From contig DATGGU010000125.1 in the NCBI GenBank assembly GCA_035308365.1, positions 1 to 44,815 on the forward strand: a DNA stretch of 44,815 nucleotides, in the 5' to 3' direction. This DNA comes from PALSA-505 sp035308365. GTDB lineage: Bacteria; Actinomycetota; Actinomycetes; Streptosporangiales; Streptosporangiaceae. The translations under genes were made by a program, and so were the position numbers. Position 1 is the stretch's first letter, and the number at the start of each line of letters is the position of its first letter. Positions 32,934 to 41,841 of this stretch are shown in pieces. The notes below the pieces were generated by a model. It saw only the letters and a program-made list of their open reading frames with translations. It was not told where the DNA came from and made no database searches.

Positions 32934-33874
32934 TCACGGCCATCCTCGCGGGAGCCATCGCCGGCGCCGGGCTCTTCCTGCTGGGCTTCGCCCTGATGCC
33001 GCGGCGGCCGAGCCTGGCCAGGCAGATCGCCGCGCTCGACGCCCCGCAGCAGGCCACCCGGCGGCCGGGCCCTGCTTACTGGGCCGGAAAGACACCCTAT
33101 GGCCGGTCCGCCGATGACGAGGAGATGAGCGAGTTCAGCCGCAGGATCGGCAGCTCGCTGGCGAAAATCTGCGCCGAGCGTGGCTGGGAGTTTCCCTCGC
33201 TGCGGTCCAACCTCCTGCTGGCAGGTAAGTCTTTCGAGAACTACCTGGTGACCAAGGTCCTGCTTGGCTTCTTCGGGCTGCTGGTCACCCCCATCTTCTT
33301 CTATCTGCTGTCCGTGTTCGGCATGCGCCTGCCGTTCTTCGTCCCGGCCTGGCTCTCCCTGACGGTCGCGGTGATCTTCTTCTTCCTGCCGGATCTGGAA
33401 GTCAAGCAGAAGGCCGATCAGCGGCGGCGGGACTTCCGCCATGCGATCGGCGCCTTTCTCGATCTGGTCGCGATGAGCCTGGCCGGCGGCCGCGGCGTGC
33501 CCGAGGCGTTGATGAGTGCCAGCGAGATCGGCGGCGGATGGGCGATGGGGCTGATCAAGGACACCCTGGCGAACGCCAGGATCACCGGCCGCACTCCCTG
33601 GCAGGCGCTGGGCAAGCTCGGCGAGGAAATCAAAATTGACGAACTGCGGGACCTGTCCGCCGCGCTCAGCCTGGTCGCCGAGGACGGCGCCAAGGTGCGT
33701 GAGTCGCTGACCGCGCGGGCGGCCACGTTGCGCCGTCGCGAGATCGCCGAACTCCAGGGTCAGGCCGGCGAGCGCTCACAGTCCATGCTGGTCGCCCAGA
33801 TGATCATGTGCGCGGGCTTCATGGTGTTTCTCATCTACCCGGCGATCACCGTACTGCTCGGCAGCAGCACATGA
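32930..33874 (+). CDS. TadC-like Flp pilus assembly membrane protein
   Basis: 314 aa, second type II secretion-F domain protein. TMs are visible at the N-terminus (ILAGAIAGAGLFLLGFALM), in the middle (FFGLLVTPIFFYLLSVF, FVPAWLSLTVAVIFFFLP) and at the C-terminus (MIMCAGFMVFLIYPAITVLL). The T2SF helical core has AIGAFLDLVAMSLAGGRGVP and LRDLSAALSLVAEDGAKV. It starts by ATGA overlap with the TadB-like stop. The pilin gene follows after 69 bp, the widest gap in the operon. Confidence 0.92.
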   Translation: MITAILAGAIAGAGLFLLGFALMPRRPSLARQIAALDAPQQATRRPGPAYWAGKTPYGRSADDEEMSEFSRRIGSSLAKICAERGWEFPSLRSNLLLAGKSFENYLVTKVLLGFFGLLVTPIFFYLLSVFGMRLPFFVPAWLSLTVAVIFFFLPDLEVKQKADQRRRDFRHAIGAFLDLVAMSLAGGRGVPEALMSASEIGGGWAMGLIKDTLANARITGRTPWQALGKLGEEIKIDELRDLSAALSLVAEDGAKVRESLTARAATLRRREIAELQGQAGERSQSMLVAQMIMCAGFMVFLIYPAITVLLGSST

Positions 33875-33943
33875 ATAAAGAGGTTCATTCAGAACCACCC
33901 GGTGATCAGCCAGCCAGGTGTATCTCAGCAAAGGAGAAAGCAG

Positions 33944-34180
33944 ATGAACAGGTTTACTGGATTGCTCGACGCAGATCCCTACGCCACTTATGCCAGGACG
34001 CTGCTGGCCATCAGGTTTTCCGAACTGCGGAAGAAGATGGACCGGGGCGACGCCGGCGCGTCCGCGATCGAGCTCGCCGTCATCACCGCGATCATCGCCG
34101 TCATCGCCCTGGCGATAGCGATCCTCATCCGGAACGTCGTCAACAGCAAGAAAGCCGCTATCAACAGCGTCAAGGGCTGA
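33944..34180 (+). CDS. Flp-type pilin subunit
   Basis: 78 aa, the size of Flp prepilins. The short basic leader ends before GASAIELAVITAIIAVIALA, a hydrophobic helix with the Glu typical of type IVb pilins at position five after the likely processing site. The strong AAAGGAGAAAGC ribosome-binding site 10 bases before the ATG fits a highly expressed structural subunit. Processing would be by the prepilin peptidase encoded at 39140. No cysteines. Confidence 0.88.
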   Translation: MNRFTGLLDADPYATYARTLLAIRFSELRKKMDRGDAGASAIELAVITAIIAVIALAIAILIRNVVNSKKAAINSVKG

Positions 34181-34192
34181 AGCAGGCCTCAG

Positions 34193-34300
34193 ATGGCAGC
34201 TCTGTCCCGTGCGCGCCAGCGGCTCAACCGCTGGCGCATGGAGCTGATGGCGGCTCTGTCCCGTGCGCGCCAGCGGCTCAACCGCTGGCGCATGGAGCTG
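34193..34300 (+). repeat. 54-bp tandem duplication with two perfect hairpins
   Basis: Copies 34193-34246 and 34247-34300 differ at about one base. Each contains GCGCCAGCGG-CTCAA-CCGCTGGCGC (34213-34237 and 34267-34291), a 10-bp stem with a five-base loop, within the beginning of the TadE-like coding region just after the pilin gene. Confidence 0.93.
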
Positions 34301-34708
34301 TCGGATGATCGCGGGGTAAGCGCGATCGAGCTTGCCATCCTCGCACCCGTCCTGCTGATCGTCGTCACGCTCATCATCCAGTGGGCGCTGTGGTTCGAGG
34401 CCAGGCAGGTAGCGCTGGACGCCGCGCAGGCCGGTGCGCAGTACGCCAGGGAACACCAGGCCGGGTGGGCCGCGAATGCGGTCAGCCATGCCGAGAACTT
34501 CTACAAGGATGTGGGCACCAGGATCATCACCGGGTTCCGCGTGACGGTGAACCAGCCGCCGGGCAACCCGGACCAGGTGTATGTGACGGTGACCGGTACC
34601 ATTCCCACCTTGATCCCGGGGTTTTCCGCGCTGTCGGTTCATGAGACGTCGGGAGGTGCCCTCGAGTGCTTCAGGTCGGCAGCGTCGGGCGGCCAGCGAT
34701 GCGGCTGA
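34193..34708 (+). CDS. TadE-like pseudopilin with duplicated start region
   Basis: 171 aa. TadE-like TM segment GVSAIELAILAPVLLIVVTL near residues 41-62, preceded by RG, and a periplasmic/extracellular region. The first 36 residues are two near-identical copies of an 18-residue block beginning MAALSRARQRLN, so the start codon itself is duplicated; translation could start at 34193 or 34247. The DNA copies each hold a perfect 10-bp hairpin. The minor pilins of Tad loci prime or regulate pilus assembly. It overlaps the next gene by 43 bp in another frame. Confidence 0.85.
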   Translation: MAALSRARQRLNRWRMELMAALSRARQRLNRWRMELSDDRGVSAIELAILAPVLLIVVTLIIQWALWFEARQVALDAAQAGAQYAREHQAGWAANAVSHAENFYKDVGTRIITGFRVTVNQPPGNPDQVYVTVTGTIPTLIPGFSALSVHETSGGALECFRSAASGGQRCG

Positions 34709-35112
34709 CCCGCCGGGATCGCGGGTCGATGACCCTGGAATTCGCCCTGCTCGCGCCCGCGTTCATCCTGCTGGTGCTGCTGCTGGTCGTGGGTGGCCGG
34801 ATCATCGAGGCGCAGAGCCAGGTGGACGGGGCGGCCCGCGATGCGGCGCGGGCGGCCTCGGTACAGGTTTACGGGTATAACGTGCATCCGGCCATCGCGC
34901 AGGCGGCGCAGGGGGACCTCGACTCGGGTGGCCACGACATGTGCCCCGGCGGGCTGAGCGAGAGCTGGGGTGGCGGCAGTGCCGCCGGTGAGGTCACGGT
35001 CGACGTCCACTGCACGATCAACCTCAGTTTCTTCCCCGGCCTGGGCACGATCACGATGACCGGGCACGCCCTGGCACCGCTCGATACGTATGTGGAGAGG
35101 GTCGGCTGGTGA
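34666..35112 (+). CDS. TadE/TadF-like pseudopilin
   Basis: 148 aa. Basic leader (RLTRRDRG) then SMTLEFALLAPAFILLVLLL, a TadE-type hydrophobic helix with Glu at the usual place, followed by IIEAQSQVDGAARDAARAAS, the conserved post-TM helix. GTG 34666 has GGGAGGTG eight bases upstream; ATG 34699 is an alternative. It overlaps the preceding gene and is itself overlapped by the next (GTGA), so the three pseudopilins are tightly coupled. Two cysteines may pair outside the membrane. Confidence 0.85.
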   Translation: MLQVGSVGRPAMRLTRRDRGSMTLEFALLAPAFILLVLLLVVGGRIIEAQSQVDGAARDAARAASVQVYGYNVHPAIAQAAQGDLDSGGHDMCPGGLSESWGGGSAAGEVTVDVHCTINLSFFPGLGTITMTGHALAPLDTYVERVGW

Positions 35113-35582
35113 AAGGTGCACTGATCCGCTTTGCGGCGGCCGCCCGCCGCAACGGCGACGGCGGCTCCCTCACCCTGTTCCTCGTGTTCTTCGCGATCTC
35201 CGCCCTCGTCCTGCTGGCCCTGCTGGTCGACGGCGGCATCGCGATCAACGCGAAGGAGCGCGCCGCCAACATCGCCGAACAGGCCGCCCGGGCCGCGGCC
35301 AACGACGTTAACGTCGGCCTGCTCCGGGCTCCTGACCCGCACGTGGTCATCGGCGCGAATGCCTGCGCGGCCGCCGCCAATGTCGTCGCCCGGTATCCCA
35401 CGGGCAGTCACATGAACGTCAGTATGAGTAGCTGCACGGCACCCATTGGGGGTACAACGGCTACGGTCGAGGTTTCCGTACGGACATCACTAATCTTTGG
35501 ATTCTTCCCCGGCGGCTTCACAATGACATCAAAAGCGAGCGCGACTCCGGTCTGCGGGATCACCGCGGGAGGGCAGTGCTGA
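35109..35582 (+). CDS. TadG/TadF-like pilus-associated protein
   Basis: 157 aa. Short cytosolic start (RNGDG), TM helix GSLTLFLVFFAISALVLLAL, then LVDGGIAINAKERAANIAEQ, the hallmark post-TM segment of putative Flp pilus-assembly TadG/RcpC-neighbour proteins, and ARAAANDVN. Four cysteines lie in the exported part (ACAAA, SSC, VC and C-terminal QC). It starts with GTG overlapping the previous stop; the next gene's ATG overlaps its TGA. Confidence 0.85.
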   Translation: MKGALIRFAAAARRNGDGGSLTLFLVFFAISALVLLALLVDGGIAINAKERAANIAEQAARAAANDVNVGLLRAPDPHVVIGANACAAAANVVARYPTGSHMNVSMSSCTAPIGGTTATVEVSVRTSLIFGFFPGGFTMTSKASATPVCGITAGGQC

Positions 35583-38500
35583 TGGCGCCTCCGATTCCTG
35601 GGCTCAGACGGGCGGTCGTGGGCCGCCGCCGCACCGCCGGCGACATAGCCGCCGGGATCCTGGCCGTTATCGCTCTCGCGATCCTGACCGTGGGTGTGCC
35701 GGTCGCGCTGGTGACCGTGCTCGGCCTGCCGATACCGCACAGCAAGCCGACACTGTCCCTGCTCACCCACCAGCTCAGCATCCTGAGCATCGTCCGGATC
35801 CTGTCCATCGTGGTCTGGCTGGCCTGGATCCAGCTCGTCCTCTGTGTGTTCGCCGAGGTCAGGGCCGCAGTCAGAGACGCAGGGGCGCCGGTCAGGATCC
35901 CGCTGTCCGGCGGCACCCAGGCGCTCGCCCACCGGCTGGTCACCGCCGCGCTGCTGCTGGCCACCGGCACGGCGGCGCTGTCGCCCGCGTTCGCCAGCAG
36001 CGGTCCACCGCCCAGGGCGCCGCATTCCATCTCGGCGGTTATCCCGGCGGGCTCGCCGGTCCACGCGGTGACAACCGCACACGAGGCGGCGTCGGTGTCG
36101 CCGGTCCAGGCACCCGAGGTAGCGGCCTCGCCGGACCCGCAGGTGGAGAAGATCTACGTGGTGAAGCCGCCGGTCGGGCGTTTCCACGAGAGCCTCTGGG
36201 AGATCGCCGAGAACCATCTCGGCAACGGGCTGCGCTACCGCGAGATCTTCGAGATGAACAAGGACCACCCGCAGCCGGACGGGACCATGCTGACCATGGC
36301 CTGCCTGATCAGGCCGGGCTGGGTACTGCGGATGCCGCGCGACGCGCACGGTCCTGGCATCCAGATCGTCGCACCCGGTGTGCCGGGCGGTCCGGTCGGC
36401 GCCGCCGAGCAGGCGGGCGTCAGCCAGGCCATCCGGGCAAACCAGGCGGCAACCGGCTCGCCAGGGCCGGCCGCCGGATCCATCCAGGGGTCGGCGACCC
36501 AGGTGCATGGCCCGGCCGGTGCCGAGCAGGCCGGTGCCAGCCAGGCGACCCGGGTCGGCCATGCCGCGACTGGCCAGCCAGGTCCTGCGGCCGGTTCCAT
36601 TCCGGGTGTCCAGATTCCGCCGGCCGGTACCACCGTTCCGCCGGCCGGTGCGTCCGTTCCGCCGGCCGCTGCCACGGTTCCGCCGGCCGGTGCTACGGTT
36701 CCGCCGGCCGGCGCGGCCGGTGCCGAACAGGCGGGCCTGAGCCAGGCCGGCCAGGTGAGCCGCGCGACGGCCGGTCAGCCGGCCAGCCAACCGGATGGTG
36801 CGGCCGGATCGATTCCGGGTGTCCAGATTCCGCCGGCCGGTGCGGCCGGTGCCGAGCAGGCGGGCCTGAGCCAGGCCGGTCAGGTGAGCCGCGCGACGGC
36901 CGGCCCGCCCGCCGGATCCGGTGTGCCGGGCCGGTCTGGTGTGCCGGGCCGGTCTGGTGTGCCCGGCCGGTCTGGTGTGCCGGGTGCGCCTGGCGAGCCC
37001 GGTGCTCCGGGCCACGGCTACCACCCGCATCCTGGCCCCGGGGGCGCCGTCCACGGTCAGTCCGGCAAGCCACGGCTCACCCTGTCCCGGGAGCTGTCCT
37101 CGGCGACGCTGCTCAGCGCGGGCGTGCTCGCCGCCCTCGGCCGGCGCAGGCGCGAGCAGCTCTGGCGGCGTGCGTTCGGCAAGCGGGTGGTCATGCCCGG
37201 CGGACGGGCGGCCATGGCCGAGGCGGCGCTTCGGCTCGGCGCGCACGAGCCGTCGGTGCGGCTGCTTGATACCTGCCTGCGCTCGCTGTCCCAGGAACTC
37301 GCCGCGCTGGGCAAGACTCCGCCGACGATATTCGCCGCACACCTCGGCCAGGTCAACCTCGACCTGTGGATCGCCCCCGCCGGCCCGCATCCGCCGCGGC
37401 CCTGGCTGGCCGTGGATGACGGGCAGGTGTGGCGGCTGCCGATCGCGGCCGTGGCCAACCTCGACCCGGACGAGGCGGGCGCCGCGCTCGCCCCTTACCC
37501 CGGCCTGGTCTGCATCGGCACCAACGACAACGGCCGGATGCTCATCGACCTCGAGGTCGCGCACGGGGTCATCGCCGTGCGCGGCTCACATCGCATGGTG
37601 CAGTCGGTGCTCGCCGCGATGGCCGTTGAGCTGGCGACCAACCGGTGGTCGGACCGGATGCGCATCACGCTGGTGGGATTCGGTCCCGAGCTCAGCGTGC
37701 TGGCTCCCGAACGGATCATGGTCGCCGACACGCTCGAGGAAGTGCTCCCCGCGCTGGAGGCCAGAGCCGCGGAGATCGAGCACGCACTGGCCGCCCTGGG
37801 CACCGACACCGTGCTGACCGGGCGTTCCCAGGGCGTGCATCCCGATTCCTGGGCGCCGCACTATCTGATCTCGGCCGTCCCGCCCACCCCGCACCAGCGG
37901 GAGCGGCTGGTCACGCTGGCCGCAACGAGGAACCGGCTGGCCATGGGCTACGTCGTCGCCGGTGATGTGGAGGGCGCGACCTGGACCTGGGACGTCAGTG
38001 AACAGGGCCGGTTGCACGCGGGCGTGCTCGGATTCGACCTGCGGGCCCAGTTGCTGCCACCGGACCAGTACGCCGCCGTCGTGGAGCTGTTCCGCGCCGC
38101 GAGCCAGCCGGACGGGGTGCCGCTCGGCGATCCGCAGCCCGATGCGGCGCCGCCCGCGCAACTCGTCCCGGGAGCACGGATGCCGGTCGAGGTCACCCTG
38201 CTCGGCCGGGTGTCGGTGCAGGCGCCCGGTGGCATCGAGCCGGACCGGGTCGGAGTGGCGACCGAGATCGTCAGTTACCTGGCCGCCCACCCCGAGGGTG
38301 TCCATCCCGACGACCTCACCGACGCGATCTGGCCGCGGGGGGTCGCGCCCGAGGTCAGGAACGTGGCGCTGGCCCGGGTCCGGGACTGGCTCGGCGCTGA
38401 CGACTCGGGCCAGCCCAACCTGACCACCAACGCCTCCGGCCTGATGTGCCTGGGACCGCAGGTCCGGGTGGACTGGCAGGTGTTCCGCTCGCTGGCCGGC

Positions 38501-39055
38501 TGGGCGGCCAAGGCCCGGCAGGAGGCCATCGGCGACAGGACCTACCGCGACCGGCCCGGCGATGCCCTGCTTGGCGCCCCCGTGCCCGGCGGCAGCCTGG
38601 AATCCGGCACCGGCCCCGGCGAGCACGTGGCACCGGCCGGGCCGGACGAGGCGGTCTATCTGTCCCGGGCCCTGGACCTGGTGCAAGGCCAGCTTCTCGA
38701 CGGGCACGATCCAGGCAGGTACACCTGGCTGGCCGGCGATCCGCTGGAATACGAGGCATCCGCCTGGATCGCCGACGCCGCCCACCGGCTCGCCGAGCTG
38801 TGCCTCATCGCCGGTGACCCCCAGGGCGCGATGGACGCCATCAGGGCCGGCCTGCGGCTCGCCTTCAACGACGAGCTGCTCTGGCGTGACCTGCTGGTCG
38901 CCGCGCACGCCACCGGCCACGAGCACGTGCTGCGCGCCGTGGTCGGCGAGGTATCCGCCCGGGTCTCCCTGGACGAGGTGCTGCCCAGGATGGCGCCGGA
39001 AACCGAGGCGCTCATTGACGAACTCCTTCCCTCCTGGCGGCAGTCGGTTGCCTGA
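35582..39055 (+). CDS. Large membrane protein with LysM-like and BTAD domains
   Basis: 1157 aa. Three hydrophobic segments (about 20-44, 68-92, 116-135), then a LysM-like domain (about 190-255: ESLWEIAENHLGNGLRYREI, FEMNKDHPQPDG, IRPGWVLRMP). Residues about 260-490 are low-complexity, with PPAGATVPPAGA repeats, a duplicated GAEQAGLSQAGQVSRATAG block and a collagen-like run of GVPGRS repeats. A conserved unknown region (about 500-860) precedes a winged-helix (from VEVTLLGRVSV, 865) and a BTAD-type helical repeat region to the end. SARP-like output domains fused to membrane and LysM segments are typical of actinobacterial Tad loci. ATG 35582 overlaps the upstream stop and has GGAGGG nine bases before. 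Confidence 0.85.
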   Translation: MAPPIPGLRRAVVGRRRTAGDIAAGILAVIALAILTVGVPVALVTVLGLPIPHSKPTLSLLTHQLSILSIVRILSIVVWLAWIQLVLCVFAEVRAAVRDAGAPVRIPLSGGTQALAHRLVTAALLLATGTAALSPAFASSGPPPRAPHSISAVIPAGSPVHAVTTAHEAASVSPVQAPEVAASPDPQVEKIYVVKPPVGRFHESLWEIAENHLGNGLRYREIFEMNKDHPQPDGTMLTMACLIRPGWVLRMPRDAHGPGIQIVAPGVPGGPVGAAEQAGVSQAIRANQAATGSPGPAAGSIQGSATQVHGPAGAEQAGASQATRVGHAATGQPGPAAGSIPGVQIPPAGTTVPPAGASVPPAAATVPPAGATVPPAGAAGAEQAGLSQAGQVSRATAGQPASQPDGAAGSIPGVQIPPAGAAGAEQAGLSQAGQVSRATAGPPAGSGVPGRSGVPGRSGVPGRSGVPGAPGEPGAPGHGYHPHPGPGGAVHGQSGKPRLTLSRELSSATLLSAGVLAALGRRRREQLWRRAFGKRVVMPGGRAAMAEAALRLGAHEPSVRLLDTCLRSLSQELAALGKTPPTIFAAHLGQVNLDLWIAPAGPHPPRPWLAVDDGQVWRLPIAAVANLDPDEAGAALAPYPGLVCIGTNDNGRMLIDLEVAHGVIAVRGSHRMVQSVLAAMAVELATNRWSDRMRITLVGFGPELSVLAPERIMVADTLEEVLPALEARAAEIEHALAALGTDTVLTGRSQGVHPDSWAPHYLISAVPPTPHQRERLVTLAATRNRLAMGYVVAGDVEGATWTWDVSEQGRLHAGVLGFDLRAQLLPPDQYAAVVELFRAASQPDGVPLGDPQPDAAPPAQLVPGARMPVEVTLLGRVSVQAPGGIEPDRVGVATEIVSYLAAHPEGVHPDDLTDAIWPRGVAPEVRNVALARVRDWLGADDSGQPNLTTNASGLMCLGPQVRVDWQVFRSLAGWAAKARQEAIGDRTYRDRPGDALLGAPVPGGSLESGTGPGEHVAPAGPDEAVYLSRALDLVQGQLLDGHDPGRYTWLAGDPLEYEASAWIADAAHRLAELCLIAGDPQGAMDAIRAGLRLAFNDELLWRDLLVAAHATGHEHVLRAVVGEVSARVSLDEVLPRMAPETEALIDELLPSWRQSVA

Positions 39056-39139
39056 CCGTCAAGCCCCCCCGCGCCGAGACCTCGGCCACCCTCACCTGGT
39101 CCCTGGGGGGCACCGAGCCGGTCTTGAGGCGGCCGGGCG

Positions 39140-39877
39140 ATGAGGGTTCTCCTGGTTGTGCTGCTCGCGGGCGCCGGGCTGGTGCTCGGCCCTGTCCTGC
39201 GCGCCTTCGCCGTGCGGCTCGCCGTGCCACCGGGCAGGCCGTGGCGCCGGTCCTGCCCGGTCTGTGGCACATCCCTTTCGCTGGCCGGAAGCGTCCTGCC
39301 GGTAACCTCCGCGACCGGGCGGTGCTCCACCTGCCGCACCCGGGTAGGGCCGCCCTCTTTTACGGTCGAGGTGACTGCCGCGGTATTGCTCGGCCTGCTC
39401 GCGGCGCGGGTTCACCCGGGCCTGACGCTGGCGGCGATGTGCTGGCTGGCGGTCTGCGCGGTCCCGCTTGGCTACATCGACGCGGTGGTCAAGCGGTTGC
39501 CGAACCTGCTCACCGGTTCCGCCTTGGCCGGCACCGCCGGGCTGCTGCTGATCGCCTCCGCCGCCGGCGGTCACTGGTCCATCCTGGGCCGCGGCCTGCT
39601 CGGCGGCGTCGCGTTCGCGGCGTTCTGCCTCGTGCTCCTGCTCGTCAGCCCGTCCGGCATGGGCCTGGGTGACGTCAAGCTGGCGGCCAGCCTCGGCGCG
39701 GCGCTGGCCTGGCTGTCCTGGACCGCTCTCATCGCAGGCATATTCGCCGGCTTTTTGCTTGCCGCCGTCTATGGCGCGGCACTGCTTATGCGTGGCCGCG
39801 CCAACCGTAAGACCCAAATACCGTTTGGCCCGTTCATGATCGTCGGTACGTTTCTCGTCTTGCTGATCGCGGGGTAG
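39140..39877 (+). CDS. Type IV prepilin peptidase (TadV/PilD-like)
   Basis: 245 aa, polytopic aspartic protease that removes the leader of the pilin and pseudopilins. Unlike short TadV proteins it keeps the cytosolic zinc-finger-like part with C39-C42 and C62-C65 (CPVC and CSTC). The two catalytic aspartates are D114 (YIDAVVKRLPN) and D178 in the GxGD motif (GMGLGDVKLAA). Several TM helices follow. The extra cysteine domain suggests it may also methylate the mature N-terminus, as PilD does; this is inferred. Confidence 0.93.
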   Translation: MRVLLVVLLAGAGLVLGPVLRAFAVRLAVPPGRPWRRSCPVCGTSLSLAGSVLPVTSATGRCSTCRTRVGPPSFTVEVTAAVLLGLLAARVHPGLTLAAMCWLAVCAVPLGYIDAVVKRLPNLLTGSALAGTAGLLLIASAAGGHWSILGRGLLGGVAFAAFCLVLLLVSPSGMGLGDVKLAASLGAALAWLSWTALIAGIFAGFLLAAVYGAALLMRGRANRKTQIPFGPFMIVGTFLVLLIAG

Positions 39878-39880
39878 CCC

Positions 39881-40633
39881 ATGTCCCGAAACCTTTTCGC
39901 CGATTGCGTATTCTCCCTGAGCGGATTCCGTCGGGGCGGGGGCATCACAGCGGCGGCGCGGAGCGTACCCGCCGTCCTGCTGGCGGTCGCTGGACTGGTC
40001 GCCTTGGCGGCCTGCGGCTCGGGTCCGCCACAGACGTTCCATCCGGCAGGAGCCCAGATCGCGGTGAACGGGGGCGCACAGCCCGGTGCGTCGGGGTTCG
40101 CGGCCAGCGTGCATGTCGAATTCCAGACGCCGTTGCCTGCCCGGCCGGTGCAGGCGCAGGTGGTGCAGGCGGACCAGGCCTTCTGGCTCGCCTTCTTCCA
40201 GGCGCTGTACAGCCACGGCAAGGACTTGGCCTACCTCTCCGACATCGCCAGGGCGCATGGGCCGACGGTGACCCGCGGCGGTGCGACGCTCACCACCGGA
40301 GGCAGTTACGGGCTGAGCGAGCTGGCCGGCGATGTGACGAACTACCGGGCCAAAAACCACGGGATCGAGGGGACGGTCATCTTTTCCGACACGACCGTCA
40401 AACCCGATCGCGCGGCCCCGGGTGAATGGGACGTCAGCAGTTGCGTGAACGAATCGCAGCTTCCCGACACCAACGGCAGCGGGCAGGTGCTGCCCAACAC
40501 CGGATCGCAGAGTCAGTATTACTACTACCAGACCGATGTGCTGTCGAAGGGGAGCGGCGGGCGCTGGCTGCTGGCCGACTGGAACCTCGTCGATCAGTAC
40601 CCGGAGGGGAAGGCGCTCCAGTGCATGTCTTGA
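39881..40633 (+). CDS. Lipoprotein of the Tad locus
   Basis: 250 aa. A signal sequence (VPAVLLAVAGLVALAACGSG) ends in lipobox LAAC with C45 as the lipidated residue. The mature part is unrecognised; it contains DQAFWLAFFQALYSHGKDLA and a Tyr-rich SQYYYYQTDVLS, and two later cysteines. Being three bases after the prepilin peptidase stop and overlapping the next gene, it is part of the pilus operon; an envelope-anchored accessory role is inferred. Confidence 0.8.
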   Translation: MSRNLFADCVFSLSGFRRGGGITAAARSVPAVLLAVAGLVALAACGSGPPQTFHPAGAQIAVNGGAQPGASGFAASVHVEFQTPLPARPVQAQVVQADQAFWLAFFQALYSHGKDLAYLSDIARAHGPTVTRGGATLTTGGSYGLSELAGDVTNYRAKNHGIEGTVIFSDTTVKPDRAAPGEWDVSSCVNESQLPDTNGSGQVLPNTGSQSQYYYYQTDVLSKGSGGRWLLADWNLVDQYPEGKALQCMS

Positions 40634-41694
40634 ACGCGCGCCGCGCCATCAGGGTGACCGTCACCGTTTCCGTGCTGCTCGCATCGGGCTTCGCGGCACA
40701 AGGAATCACCGGGCAATCCGCCAAGGCTGGAGTGGTCTGCGGTGGGCAGAGCTGCGAGGTGTACCTGAGCGCCTTCATTCATCTGTCCGGCGACGTCGGC
40801 GGTAACAACCCGGTTAATATCCCGCCGCCGCCATGCTGGTATTCACCGGTCAGTGGGACCTACCCGGCCGAGGGCGCGCCAGCCGGTGCCGCGGTTCCCT
40901 TTGACAAGTTCGTCCGGGCGGCTATCAAGGGCAACTACGGTACATGGTCGCTGTCCGACGGCGGCAGCGGCGGTGGTGGGGCCGGTTTCTTCAGTGGTGA
41001 AAGGGGGACGGCCGACGCCGTTTCGGGCTATCCCAGGTACGCCAATCCGCAGCCCGGTTCCTGGTACGGGCTGGATGCGAACGGCAGCGCACAGGGGCTG
41101 GCCTGCGTGGGGTCACGTCCCTGGCTGGCGTGGGTCGCCCAGGGCACCCTGCCACCGCCGCCGACCATTCCGCTGAAGACGCTGGCCCTGTATGCACTCG
41201 CGCACATGAGGATTCCGGGCATCAGCTTCACGGTCAACCCGAGTAGCCGCAGCTATGTCGCGCTGCCAACCTTCGTTATGACGAATTTCGCGGGCTGGAG
41301 CCATAACAAATTCAATGGCCAGCCCTATCAGCATGTGACCGCGACCATTGTCGCGACCGGGCAGCAAGCCACCGTGTGGGCGGTCGGCGGGGCACTGCAC
41401 ATCTATGCCGGAACCGCATCGGCAACCACGTACAACCATTGCACCGCCTTCGGGTCCTCGACCAGCCCCGGGAAAATGAATGCCACTGGGCCGAATACCC
41501 CGATCGACTGTGGTGCGACCTACAGCGCGCCGTCGACGGGCGGCCCTTACACGCTCAGCGGGACCATTGACTGGCGGCCGACGTGGGCACCGGTCGGCGG
41601 CGGCCCTCCCCAGGGCCAGCCGCTGGGCGGCGATCTTGTTTCAGCTCATGGGCAGCCCATCACCGTGGCCGAGGTGCAAAGCCTGAACAACTGA
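40621..41694 (+). CDS. Secreted protein of the Tad locus, unknown function
   Basis: 357 aa. N-terminal signal peptide (RAIRVTVTVSVLLASGFAAQ). The exported part begins CGGQSCEVYLSAFIHLSG and is rich in Gly, Ser, Thr, Pro and aromatic residues (PPPPCWYSPVSGTYPAEG, WYGLDANGSAQGLACVG). Six or more cysteines suggest disulfides. I do not recognise a fold. GTG 40621 overlaps the lipoprotein stop and follows GAGGGGAAGG. It is the last gene before a strong terminator, so it closes the operon. Likely pilus-associated or surface protein. Confidence 0.8.
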   Translation: MHVLNARRAIRVTVTVSVLLASGFAAQGITGQSAKAGVVCGGQSCEVYLSAFIHLSGDVGGNNPVNIPPPPCWYSPVSGTYPAEGAPAGAAVPFDKFVRAAIKGNYGTWSLSDGGSGGGGAGFFSGERGTADAVSGYPRYANPQPGSWYGLDANGSAQGLACVGSRPWLAWVAQGTLPPPPTIPLKTLALYALAHMRIPGISFTVNPSSRSYVALPTFVMTNFAGWSHNKFNGQPYQHVTATIVATGQQATVWAVGGALHIYAGTASATTYNHCTAFGSSTSPGKMNATGPNTPIDCGATYSAPSTGGPYTLSGTIDWRPTWAPVGGGPPQGQPLGGDLVSAHGQPITVAEVQSLNN

Positions 41695-41712
41695 TCCCCT
41701 CGTCAAAAATAG

Positions 41713-41750
41713 CGAGCCGGGCAGTGCTGGCTGCCCGGCTCGTTGCTGTT
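41713..41750 (+). terminator. Rho-independent terminator of the Tad operon
   Basis: CGAGCCGGGCAG-TGCTGG-CTGCCCGGCTCG forms a perfect 12-bp stem with a six-base loop, 19 bp after the last Tad gene, followed by TTGCTGTTGT. Confidence 0.88.
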
Positions 41751-41818
41751 GTCTGCGGACGTGGGCAAGACCTTTCAAAATCAAGGTTCGCTTGAGTGAA
41801 CGCAGAGGTCACAGTCTA

Positions 41819-41838
41819 GGGGGTTTATGCAAACCCCT
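41819..41838. terminator. Second hairpin in AT-rich spacer
   Basis: GGGGTTT-ATGC-AAACCCC, a 7-bp stem and tetraloop. It lies between the Tad terminator and the end of the minus-strand small gene, so it could terminate minus-strand transcription or be an operator. Confidence 0.4.
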
Positions 41839-41841
41839 AAC

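Noticed and set aside
35408..37564. Long minus-strand open frame opposite the LysM-BTAD gene
   Set aside because: Composition is an Arg/Gly/His-rich shadow of high-GC coding DNA; the plus-strand protein has clear domains.
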